From contig CAZQKW010000002.1 in NCBI GenBank assembly GCA_964594075.1, forward strand, positions 62,001 through 126,000: 64,000 nt of DNA. The letters are read 5' to 3'. Source of the stretch: CAZQKW01 sp964594075 (GTDB lineage Bacteria > Desulfobacterota > WTBG01 > CAIYCZ01). Of this stretch, positions 36,053 through 42,766 are shown piece after piece (within the stretch, counting starts at the first letter, position 1; the number at the start of each line of letters is the position of its first letter). The position numbers were made by a program, and so were the translations under genes. The notes beneath the pieces are model-generated. The model was given only the letters and a program-made list of their open reading frames with translations, was not told the origin of the DNA and did not search any database.

Positions 36053-36211
36053 CTAAATTCTATAAATTCTGCTAATCGAAGAGTAGTGCATGGCCAAATG
36101 ATCTGCAATGTCTTTCGGACTATATCCCTACACCTCTATCGCTTCTGGTATTTTCTGTTTTCTTGATTTTTTTAGTATGCTGTCTCCTGTCTGTATTTTT
36201 TTTATTTGCAT
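36053..36211 (-). pseudogene. fragment of RAYT transposase, C-terminus with internal stop
   Basis: The minus strand from 36211 reads in one frame through QKIPEAIEV, an in-frame TAG, then GYSPKDIADHLAMHYSSISRI and a stop at 36053. The second part is the C-terminal helix-turn-helix of REP-associated tyrosine transposases (YGYSQ.EIA.HLGLHYSTISRI). The downstream plus-strand GGGGTCAGGTCTTGC text often accompanies such genes. This fragment does not join the N-terminal fragment at 33367 in order or spacing, so it comes from a separate or rearranged copy. Confidence 0.7.
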
Positions 36212-36333
36212 TTTCACTGACTCTCCAATTCACCTACTTTACAGTGCCATTTAAAACCCTGCTGCAGAAAAGCCGGCACAACAATTGAATAAAAACTGCC
36301 TCCCCTCACCAGGGATCCGCAAACAATTCTGTT

Positions 36334-37668
36334 TCACACATTTGGAAACCCGGCACGGCGGATGCTTTCGCCAATTTCATCAAATTTGCTGCGCAGGGCA
36401 AACAGTTTGTCCATTACTTCAGGCCGTTCATTATAAATTCGCGGAAACAGTTCGGCATAAGTGTTCCCCAAGGTGTTAAAGAGCGTGAAGAAATTCATAG
36501 TTGCCGGAAACGGCTTGTCAATAAGCGCGGCAAGATAATCAATCTCTTCCGTTGAAAGGTATGATTGAAGAATAGTGCCTCCACCTCCCATCGGTCCAAA
36601 TTCGTATGAACCGTAGGGTTTGTAGAAATTCCTTTCCCACCATTCAAGATAGCTTGCAACACCATCCTGATTATATTTTCTATCTTTGAGCGCAAGCGTA
36701 AGGACATTACCCGCTTTCCACCCAGTGCACAGGGATGCCATGTTGCTGAACTCCATCGTCCAGGCAGCGTCACCAATAATTAAAATGTTATCTTTGAAAG
36801 GTATCTGAATGGGCGAGAGAATGTTGGAAACACAGTTTATAACGTCAATTCTCTGACATTCAGAAAACCAGGGAGAATAGACGTCATTGCGGTAAATAAG
36901 GTCTTGCAGGCTTTCATTGAGATCTGACATTGGGTTTGAATTAAACGCGCTGACATGATACATGCCCTTTTCATAGGTGTCATAAATCGCATAGGTGTCT
37001 TTTTCGGTAATAATAAAATTGAAACTGCCCGGATCTATGGGAATATTCCCTTTCAGCATCCAAGTGAGATACCGATAGGTGCCTCTAAACGAGCGCTCGC
37101 CATTCAGCCCTAAAAGGCGCACCGTGCGGGAATTAACGCCATCGGCGGCAACTGCAAAATGCCCTTCAAAAATTTTATCTTTGCCCGTGATAAACACCCG
37201 GTCGCCGTCTTTACGAATAGCAGTCAAATTTGTTCCGGGGAAAATTTCAACTCCGCATCTTTCGCATTCTTTAAGCAATCCCTCAAGCAACGCTTCCTTG
37301 CTTATGAATATCCCCACCCGAACTTCATCGCCCTTTTTCTGTGCGGTCTCCCAGTCGCCAAACAGAATGCGCTTTTTCCCCGGGCTGTAAAGCTGAAACC
37401 CATATATGTTCGCATAGGGCCCCGTGTATGACACTGAAAACCCATCGGTGGCAAAGCTGAGCCTCCGGCGTTGCGCATTGAACAGAACCAGACGGTCGTA
37501 TAAATATTCATTGACGCCGATCGCCCCGCCATCAGCACGGCGAATTCTGGGAATATTGCTTTTTCTGTCCAGCAGCGCCACGGCAAATCCGTTTTCTCCC
37601 AATACTTTTGCCGCCATTAACCCTGCCGGCCCGGCGCCAACCACAACCACATCATAGCGACTTGGCAT
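36334..37668 (-). CDS. GGR-type FAD-dependent oxidoreductase, paralog E
   Basis: A 444-residue member of the paralog group. MPSRYDVVVVGAGPAGLMAAKVLGENGF, AADGVNSRTVRLLGLNGER and LIIGDAAWTMEFSNMASLCTGWKAG are the FAD motifs. It ends RAGFPNV. It is the last gene of a separate operon (DUF2284, amidohydrolase, HemF-like, hypothetical, ferredoxin, paralog E), 34 bp after the ferredoxin gene. It was probably moved or duplicated from the set at 18-32 kb, or the reverse. Confidence 0.85.
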   Translation of the reverse strand: MPSRYDVVVVGAGPAGLMAAKVLGENGFAVALLDRKSNIPRIRRADGGAIGVNEYLYDRLVLFNAQRRRLSFATDGFSVSYTGPYANIYGFQLYSPGKKRILFGDWETAQKKGDEVRVGIFISKEALLEGLLKECERCGVEIFPGTNLTAIRKDGDRVFITGKDKIFEGHFAVAADGVNSRTVRLLGLNGERSFRGTYRYLTWMLKGNIPIDPGSFNFIITEKDTYAIYDTYEKGMYHVSAFNSNPMSDLNESLQDLIYRNDVYSPWFSECQRIDVINCVSNILSPIQIPFKDNILIIGDAAWTMEFSNMASLCTGWKAGNVLTLALKDRKYNQDGVASYLEWWERNFYKPYGSYEFGPMGGGGTILQSYLSTEEIDYLAALIDKPFPATMNFFTLFNTLGNTYAELFPRIYNERPEVMDKLFALRSKFDEIGESIRRAGFPNV

Positions 37669-37701
37669 ATGTAATACCCTATGACCATCCGGCTTTCTAA
37701 A

Positions 37702-37878
37702 TTAATTGTCAGATTTTTGCGGGGCACGTACTGGGCATACCTTAATGCAGATGCCGCATTCGGTGCACATTTTATTGTCAACCGTCACGATGTCATTAAT
37801 CATGCTGATAGCAATGACCGGACATAAATCAATACATCCGCCGCAACCGGTGCATTTGTTTGTATCAATAGTAACCAT
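37702..37878 (-). CDS. small 2x[4Fe-4S] ferredoxin-type protein
   Basis: A 58-residue protein with two cluster motifs, CTGCGGCIDLCP near residue 9 and CTECGICIKVCP near residue 38, linked by a short hydrophobic strand. GGAAAGGGG lies upstream of the ATG. Its closest match in the window is the ferredoxin at 29277, also next to a GGR-type flavoprotein. The C-terminus ends RAPQKSDN. It is easy to miss because of its small size. Confidence 0.92.
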   Translation of the reverse strand: MVTIDTNKCTGCGGCIDLCPVIAISMINDIVTVDNKMCTECGICIKVCPVRAPQKSDN

Positions 37879-37918
37879 TCTGTATCCCCTTTCCTGAGAA
37901 TTATTACCTGAAAATATA

Positions 37919-38398
37919 TCAGGCAGTAGGTTTATGATTTACGGCTTCCCTTTCTTTGCTCACAATGGTTTTCATTGCTTCCATGCGGTGGAAGTTAAAC
38001 AGGGCACGTTTAAATTTGTCCCTGAAGCCTTCGGCCTGCTGGTAATTCTTAAACGCATTGCCATAGGCAAACCTTTTGCGGTCATCACTGCTGTCGCTCC
38101 ATCCCAACGATCGAACTTCCCCAAATTCGTCTATATACCAATAGGTTTCATTTAAAGCCGGAATCCAGCGCGCCTTCACCTCCAGATATCCTTCTTCATC
38201 AAGCACATCTGCTATATAAATGCTGCTGACTATCTCCCAACTGCACTGTCCGTCAATTTTTTGCAATTTTATATAGTTGCCTGACGGTGATATTTCAAGA
38301 ACTTCTGCCTCAATAGGCGGCACCTGTGTTGACAGGGTCATAGTATATAACACGCGCTTGCCCAAAAGCATTTTCTTTAATTCTTCTTTAGTTACCAT
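37919..38398 (-). CDS. hypothetical protein, 159 residues
   Basis: No family recognised. A predicted soluble protein; the first half looks beta-rich (VLYTMTLSTQVPPIEAEVLEI), followed by YWYIDEFGEVRSLGWSDSSDDRKRFAYGNAFKN, then a basic helix and a charged tail. The YIDEFGEV..GN.F segment recalls small accessory domains in phage and plasmid proteins, but this is not firm. AAGGAGGG precedes the ATG. It sits between the HemF-like and ferredoxin genes, 40 bp from the latter, so it is probably co-expressed and part of the same function. Confidence 0.75.
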   Translation of the reverse strand: MVTKEELKKMLLGKRVLYTMTLSTQVPPIEAEVLEISPSGNYIKLQKIDGQCSWEIVSSIYIADVLDEEGYLEVKARWIPALNETYWYIDEFGEVRSLGWSDSSDDRKRFAYGNAFKNYQQAEGFRDKFKRALFNFHRMEAMKTIVSKEREAVNHKPTA

Positions 38399-38484
38399 CT
38401 ATGTTCCCTCCTTGTTCCAAGGTGAAAAACGCACCAGACCTTTTTGTCTTTTGACCTCTGCACCATTAGACTGTTCGCCTGTTG

Positions 38485-39237
38485 TTAAAACTCTGCTGAA
38501 GGCGGAAAACTGAGAGCTATGAGCACTTGGGGCGGTATCCCGGCCTCAAGCCCGAGGCGAACCGCCTTGTCCTTAATAGTAATATATTCCAGCCATTTAC
38601 TATTTCGGCGAAGCTTCAGCTTACGGTCTTCTTCGGTATAAGGCGTACTTTTTCTGTTGGCTATAATATTCAGATACCCTTCAAAAAACGTCTGGTATGC
38701 TTTTATAAAAAGCTCAATTTCAGCACCCGTAAGGCTCAGCAGCTTGCATCCGACTTTAGCAGCAAGCGGGACGTCCCAGTGTGCCATGCCGTAATGTTCA
38801 TCAAGCCCCTCCCGCATTTTGTCCCGATCGCGCGAAAATTGGTCGGCAACACCATCCATAAGTTGTCTCATTTTTTCCAAATCAGCAGCAACTTTTACTG
38901 CCGGAAACAAATCAAGATTCATGTGATAGGGACCGGGCCCTTCCAAAGACCATTCGGTATTAAAATGGCCCATAGGGCAGAATGGATTTTCGGGAAAAAT
39001 TTCCATTTGATACACCATATAATCTACCGGCTTATCGCCTATCGGCGGTTTTAATCCTTTAAATGTTAAATGGGTTATAGCTGCTTTTTCAAATGCCCCG
39101 CCGCGGATGGTTCGCACCTCTGCCTGATGGTTTCCGAACGGCGTAATTTCACTGGTATATGCTGCACCGCCTGAAACTTTGAGCAGTTCGTTTACAGCCC
39201 GCTCTTTCATTTCTTCAACAAATTCTACTATTCTCAT
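38485..39237 (-). CDS. diverged coproporphyrinogen III oxidase (HemF)-like protein
   Basis: About 250 residues from the ATG at 39237, chosen for GGAGGAGG upstream; the frame is open to 39297. The HemF pattern is visible: RGGAFEKAAITHLTFKG, then FPENPFCPMGHFNTEW (with the conserved His), GPGPYHMNLDLFPAV, and a C-terminal ANRKSTPYTEEDRKLKLRRNSKWLEY..KAVRLGLEAGIPPQVLIALSFPP that tracks the family ending. The GxGGxFFD loop of true HemF is missing. HemF needs oxygen; this divergent copy in an anaerobic operon probably does something else. Confidence 0.72.
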   Translation of the reverse strand: MRIVEFVEEMKERAVNELLKVSGGAAYTSEITPFGNHQAEVRTIRGGAFEKAAITHLTFKGLKPPIGDKPVDYMVYQMEIFPENPFCPMGHFNTEWSLEGPGPYHMNLDLFPAVKVAADLEKMRQLMDGVADQFSRDRDKMREGLDEHYGMAHWDVPLAAKVGCKLLSLTGAEIELFIKAYQTFFEGYLNIIANRKSTPYTEEDRKLKLRRNSKWLEYITIKDKAVRLGLEAGIPPQVLIALSFPPSAEF

Positions 39238-39312
39238 CCAATACCTCCTCCGGGTATTCGTGGCTCCTCGCGTGTGCCGCAAGAGGCTGCCGAACAATTC
39301 ACTGGTTACGGC

Positions 39313-40251
39313 TTACACGCCAAGTTTCATTATTTGCTGCGCGTTCCCCCCCAGCACTGCAGAGACCTCTTCCTGCGTAAAATTTATACCGTCAGGGGAT
39401 TTGACGGGTAAATCTTTAATCATCTGCACCCAGTCGGCATTAGACATAAATGAGCGAAAAGAAGGACTGTCAGAGCCGAAATATATTCTTTCAGATCCTG
39501 CAAAGTCAATAAGGTCCCGCAATGATTTGCAGAACCGCGGATAGTTTTTTATTGCGATAAGCTGCCAGGCGGAAATGTCTGCAAGAATGTTAAGCTTGGT
39601 GGTCATGACCGAGAGCATCTGCTGATAGCCGAATATACCGCCGCTATGGGCGGCAATAACGGGAAGCTCAGGGAAATCTGCACCAAGATCATCAAAATGA
39701 ATCGCCTGAGAATATTTGCTTCTGAGGGGCACCATCATAGAACCTGAATGTATAATAACGGGAATTTTCCATTCACACGCCTTTTCCAATAACGGATAGA
39801 CTTCCTTCTGGTTGGGGTAAAATCCGGCAGTGGGGTGAAGCTTAAGACCTTTCATTCCCCAATCTTCCACACATTGCCGAAAAAGATCTACAGCATTTTT
39901 GCGCCGCGGGTCAATACCGGCAAAGGCGACAAGTCGCTGCGGATGCTTCCGCGCAAGCTCGGCGTGCAGTCGGTTCACTTCTTCCATAGAAACTTCCTGC
40001 CCAGGGAAAGCATACTCAAAGTCAACCGGCAAGAGAACGCTCAATGCAATGCCCGCATCATCCATTTCGCGAAGCAGACTCTCCGCCTCAGGATCATCAC
40101 TGGCATCAATAAGTCCATCACCCACTTCTTCGTTTGACTGCTGAATGCCGTGCTTGGCAAAATCATAGGTTAGAAACCGTGCTATCCCGTAAAAAAATTC
40201 TTTCGGCAGCCACCCTTTGCCAAAAATATGGGTATGTATGTCTATAATCAT
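39313..40251 (-). CDS. amidohydrolase family (Amidohydro_2, ACMSD-like) protein
   Basis: A 312-residue TIM-barrel hydrolase. The metal-binding HTH at residues 6-8, GLKLHPTAGFYPN near 138, VIIHSG (His) near 170, IAAHSGG (His) near 202 and FGSDSPSF (Asp) near 263 are the expected ligands. Family members include decarboxylases of aromatic acids (ACMSD, gamma-resorcylate, vanillate types) and hydrolases. The AHxGG and GSDSP motifs are complete. It follows the DUF2284 gene by 25 bp. Decarboxylation or ring hydrolysis would suit the context. Confidence 0.85.
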   Translation of the reverse strand: MIIDIHTHIFGKGWLPKEFFYGIARFLTYDFAKHGIQQSNEEVGDGLIDASDDPEAESLLREMDDAGIALSVLLPVDFEYAFPGQEVSMEEVNRLHAELARKHPQRLVAFAGIDPRRKNAVDLFRQCVEDWGMKGLKLHPTAGFYPNQKEVYPLLEKACEWKIPVIIHSGSMMVPLRSKYSQAIHFDDLGADFPELPVIAAHSGGIFGYQQMLSVMTTKLNILADISAWQLIAIKNYPRFCKSLRDLIDFAGSERIYFGSDSPSFRSFMSNADWVQMIKDLPVKSPDGINFTQEEVSAVLGGNAQQIMKLGV

Positions 40252-40275
40252 AGAAATGTTCCGTGCTGAATATTA

Positions 40276-41085
40276 TTAAGATATTGCTTTGTCTTCGATC
40301 AACTGAATAGCAAGCGCCATCGTGCCTTTCCACGTTTTTGGCTTCTGGGTATCAGCGCTAAATCCTTTAATCCACACAATTTTCCATTGATCATCGGCTG
40401 TGAGAAATGCCAAATCCTTGCAAAGCTGATCTACACAAACACCCATCCCTTCGAGTGACGCAATTTTCAACTCAGGTGCCCGGCATTTTCCCTCGCCTAA
40501 ACATGCCTCAGGATAACAGGCAAAGCAAGGGCCGCCGGCAAACTTCTGAATCACCGCCTTTCTGCCGCATAGCGCATTGACCTCATCAGCCAGTTTGTTC
40601 AGCAGATGAAATTGCGCTCCTGGATTTCCGCTGCTCATACTGATAGATGGTCGTGTCTGTAATACAAAAAAGATGTCCGACTGATTCAATAGTTCTTGAA
40701 CCTTATCCGCTGAAGGTGTGAATGGCGGACAACATGAAAAATTGCCAACACCGGCACATTTTCCAAAGGTTCCTTCACCAGAGCCGTAAAAAAGCCAGTA
40801 CGGCAAAGAACACATATCTTGGATACGGCTATCAACAATGACAATTGCCGGCGGAAGAATGCCGCACCGGGATATTCTTTTTGCAAAAGGAAGACGAATG
40901 CTTCGAATATGCTCAAGAGAAAGCAATCTTTTAAGTTCGGGAAAACCGTCGAGCAGTATATGCGCTTTCTGATAAAGCTGCTGCTTATCCTGCGCTGAAT
41001 ATTTTTTACTGACCGGATGGTCGCGAACAATGGATTGAGCAATATTTTCAATGGAATAATTTACCGTCAATTTTTGCGGCGCCAT
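40276..41085 (-). CDS. DUF2284-like predicted metal-binding protein
   Basis: About 269 residues from the ATG at 41085, chosen for AAGGAG just upstream; the frame is open to 41130. It has Cys-rich segments: CAGVGNFSCCPPFTPSADK near 118-136 and GGPCFACYPEACLGEGKCRAPE near 195-216, followed by the SLEGMGVCV ending typical of DUF2284. Such proteins are predicted to hold an Fe-S cluster. Function unknown; several occur with anaerobic redox operons. First gene of a six-gene minus-strand operon. Confidence 0.78.
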   Translation of the reverse strand: MAPQKLTVNYSIENIAQSIVRDHPVSKKYSAQDKQQLYQKAHILLDGFPELKRLLSLEHIRSIRLPFAKRISRCGILPPAIVIVDSRIQDMCSLPYWLFYGSGEGTFGKCAGVGNFSCCPPFTPSADKVQELLNQSDIFFVLQTRPSISMSSGNPGAQFHLLNKLADEVNALCGRKAVIQKFAGGPCFACYPEACLGEGKCRAPELKIASLEGMGVCVDQLCKDLAFLTADDQWKIVWIKGFSADTQKPKTWKGTMALAIQLIEDKAIS

Positions 41086-41169
41086 GAATTCTCCTTTTTG
41101 GGCTGGAGATTTCTTCAATATGAAATGCACAAATAAAACTGCATATCCAACTCCTGATTTATTATGGTC

Positions 41170-41198
41170 TTTTTATTATTCAATACAGTTTTTGTCAA
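41170..41198 (-). promoter_or_regulatory. candidate sigma-70 promoter for the DUF2284 operon
   Basis: On the minus strand, TTGACA (41198-41193) is followed after 17 bases by TAAAAA (41175-41170). The -35 is a perfect consensus and the -10 matches four of six. It lies 85-113 bp upstream of the DUF2284 start codon and is well placed to drive the six-gene operon down to 36334. Confidence 0.5.
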
Positions 41199-41637
41199 GA
41201 ACTTGCTCTATTGGAGATTCCTTTAAAAAGTTGGTTTGCGGTGGTTTTAGAGCGCATTGGGGTTTTGCTGTGCCACAATATACTATTTACTTAATTTCCC
41301 TGCGATGGTGCTTCGCGGTGCAACTGCTCTGTGTTGCCATTTTCTTGCTGCTATGTTGTTTGTCAATTATAGCAGAAGAATTTCTGGTGAAACCTTGGTC
41401 TGCTTGAGCTTTATTTTTGATTAAATATTTTTCCCACCTCTCCAAATAAAAACTTGATTTTCGTTTTAGAAACAGTTATATAGTAACAAACAGTATAAAT
41501 ATTGTGAAGTGATTGACGCGCTGGTAACGGCGCTATCTTATTTATTTATGCGGTACGCTGTAAGGTTTGGTATTTCTTGTAGTAGATTTAATGTGGTGAT
41601 TAGTACAAAAGTCATTTTAAATGCATCTGCCAGAGAG

Positions 41638-41678
41638 ACCTCCTTTCAAGCAGTACGAGAATCATAAAGAAAGGAGGT
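41638..41678 (+). promoter_or_regulatory. ribosome-binding site sequestering stem in the csp leader
   Basis: ACCTCCTTTC (41638-41647) is exactly complementary to GAAAGGAGGT (41669-41678), which contains the Shine-Dalgarno of the cold-shock gene eight bases before its ATG. The 10-bp stem has a 21-base loop. In this state the ribosome-binding site is hidden. Such pairs act as temperature- or protein-responsive switches in known csp leaders. Confidence 0.65.
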
Positions 41679-41686
41679 TGAGAGCA

Positions 41687-41884
41687 ATGGTTGAAGGTAA
41701 AGTGAAGTGGTTTAATGAGAAAAAAGGATTTGGTTTTATTGAGACGAGTCAAGGTGATGTTTTTGTCCATTACAGCGTTATCGAGGGCAACGGTTACCGT
41801 TCCCTGAATGAAGGCGATATGGTAAGCCTTGAAATCCAGAATGGACAAAAGGGACTTCAGGCAGCAAAAGTAAAGAAGCTGTAA
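41687..41884 (+). CDS. cold-shock protein, CspA family
   Basis: A 65-residue single cold-shock domain from the ATG at 41687; the frame is open to 41621, but the ribosome-binding site AAAGGAGG at 41670-41677 marks the start. RNP1 (KGFGFIE) and RNP2 (VFVHY) are intact, and the protein begins MVEGKVKWFNEKKGFGF. It binds single-stranded RNA/DNA and acts as an RNA chaperone. The leader has a sequestering stem, and a strong terminator follows at 41901, so it is probably monocistronic. Confidence 0.97.
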   Translation: MVEGKVKWFNEKKGFGFIETSQGDVFVHYSVIEGNGYRSLNEGDMVSLEIQNGQKGLQAAKVKKL

Positions 41885-41900
41885 AAAATCACGTTACCGT

Positions 41901-41936
41901 AAAAGCGCTTCAGATAATTTTCTGAAGCGCTTTTTT
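41901..41936 (+). terminator. rho-independent terminator of the csp gene
   Basis: AAAAGCGCTTCAGA (41901-41914) pairs with TCTGAAGCGCTTTT (41921-41934), a 14-bp perfect stem with a six-base loop, and ends in a run of T. It begins 17 bp after the csp stop codon. Confidence 0.95.
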
Positions 41937-42098
41937 CTTAACAGTCAATGAACAAGCAATTTAAAAAATGTCCTGCTATAATTTTTCTTGTGAATAATTA
42001 AATTAAAAGCTATATAAAAATAATATACAAATTGGTTTAAGTTATTTAAATCAGAGCACAAAAGCTTCTGTGGAACCATCGGAGCGCAGGGGTATTTT

Positions 42099-42560
42099 AT
42101 GACAACGATTACAACTTTAGAGGACATCGTAACGCTGGCATTAGACAAAGAAAAAGAGGCGGTTCAGTTTTATACAGAAGCCAGCGAGATAGTTAGAAAT
42201 CCGGGTACCAAAGCTATGCTTAAAGAGCTGGCTACAGAAGAACAGAAACACGTTGCTATGCTTACCGACATTAAATCAGGAAAAACCTTAGAGAGCATCG
42301 GCGCACAACGGCTCCCACCCACCATGGACCTCAGCAAATATCTTGTCTCCGAACCGATAAGCACACACAGCACGCCTCAGGATATCATGATTATTGCCAT
42401 CAAAAGAGAAGACCGGGCTATAGCCTTTTATTCAAGCCAAATACCAGTCGTCAAAGGAACCGACTTGCAGCACGTATTTAAACATTTATTACAGTGGGAA
42501 CAGGCGCATAAGGAGCGATTGGAGAGTGAGTATGACCGAGTGGTATTAAAAGACAACTAA
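42099..42560 (+). CDS. ferritin-like diiron protein (rubrerythrin-like)
   Basis: A 153-residue helical protein. Two carboxylate/His helix pairs are visible: DKEKEAVQFYTEASEI with ATEEQKHVAML, and KREDRAIAFYSSQ with LLQWEQAHKERLESEY. This ExxY/ExxH pattern is that of ferritin-like, rubrerythrin-type diiron domains without the rubredoxin tail. In anaerobes these reduce peroxide or store iron. AGGGG lies upstream of the ATG. It is followed within ten bases by a small Cys-rich gene and a thioredoxin-fold protein gene. Confidence 0.9.
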   Translation: MTTITTLEDIVTLALDKEKEAVQFYTEASEIVRNPGTKAMLKELATEEQKHVAMLTDIKSGKTLESIGAQRLPPTMDLSKYLVSEPISTHSTPQDIMIIAIKREDRAIAFYSSQIPVVKGTDLQHVFKHLLQWEQAHKERLESEYDRVVLKDN

Positions 42561-42568
42561 ATTTATCT

Positions 42569-42766
42569 ATGAAAAATACCATTTGTAATAAAAAATATCC
42601 CTGCCCCGACTGTCATTTTTGCCAATTCTGCGCAGAAGTCCGCTGTATTGCGTGCCGGCGACCACAACAGAGCCCAAAGCTGACCGCGGAACAGCAGATA
42701 GCGCGTTATGAAGAATTAAACCTTGATCGCAGAAATCCCGGTGAACCACTTTATTTTAAAGAGTAG
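42569..42766 (+). CDS. small Cys-rich protein, 65 residues
   Basis: The N-terminal half is dense in Cys: CNKKYPCPDCHFCQFCAEVRCIACR, seven cysteines in CxxC-type spacings plus one His. The rest is polar. Similar short proteins, with a CPDCxFCQxC pattern, occur near redox genes in deltaproteobacteria, as I recall, but without known function. Zinc or Fe-S binding is likely. It starts nine bases after the ferritin-like gene stop and overlaps the next reading frame, suggesting coupled expression. Confidence 0.8.
   Translation: MKNTICNKKYPCPDCHFCQFCAEVRCIACRRPQQSPKLTAEQQIARYEELNLDRRNPGEPLYFKE

Larger units (their letters stand above)
35956..36333. other. 378-bp spacer: terminator and transposase remnant
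   Basis: It contains the LRR gene terminator (35975-36006) and the C-terminal RAYT remnant (36053-36211). The remaining ~120 bp before the end of flavoprotein paralog E shows nothing recognisable. The ORFs at 35823-36023 and 35872-36108 are products of the remnant and the antisense of the LRR 3' end. Confidence 0.65.
41086..41686. other. 601-bp divergent spacer upstream of csp
   Basis: No gene is supported. An ORF at 41084-41407 has unusual Cys/Leu-rich composition and overlaps the other gene's promoter, so it was rejected. The left part holds the promoter at 41170-41198; the right part holds the long 5' leader of the cold-shock gene, with a possible promoter near 41513-41541 (TTGACG, 17 bases, TCTTAT). 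Confidence 0.55.

Noticed and set aside
38485..39237. Plain annotation as coproporphyrinogen III oxidase hemF
   Set aside because: The family resemblance is clear, but the conserved GxGGxFFD loop is absent and the context is anaerobic, so the enzyme name would over-claim.
41084..41407. A 107-codon plus-strand ORF
   Set aside because: It overlaps the promoter and start of the DUF2284 gene, lacks a ribosome-binding site, and its Cys/Leu-rich product resembles no protein.
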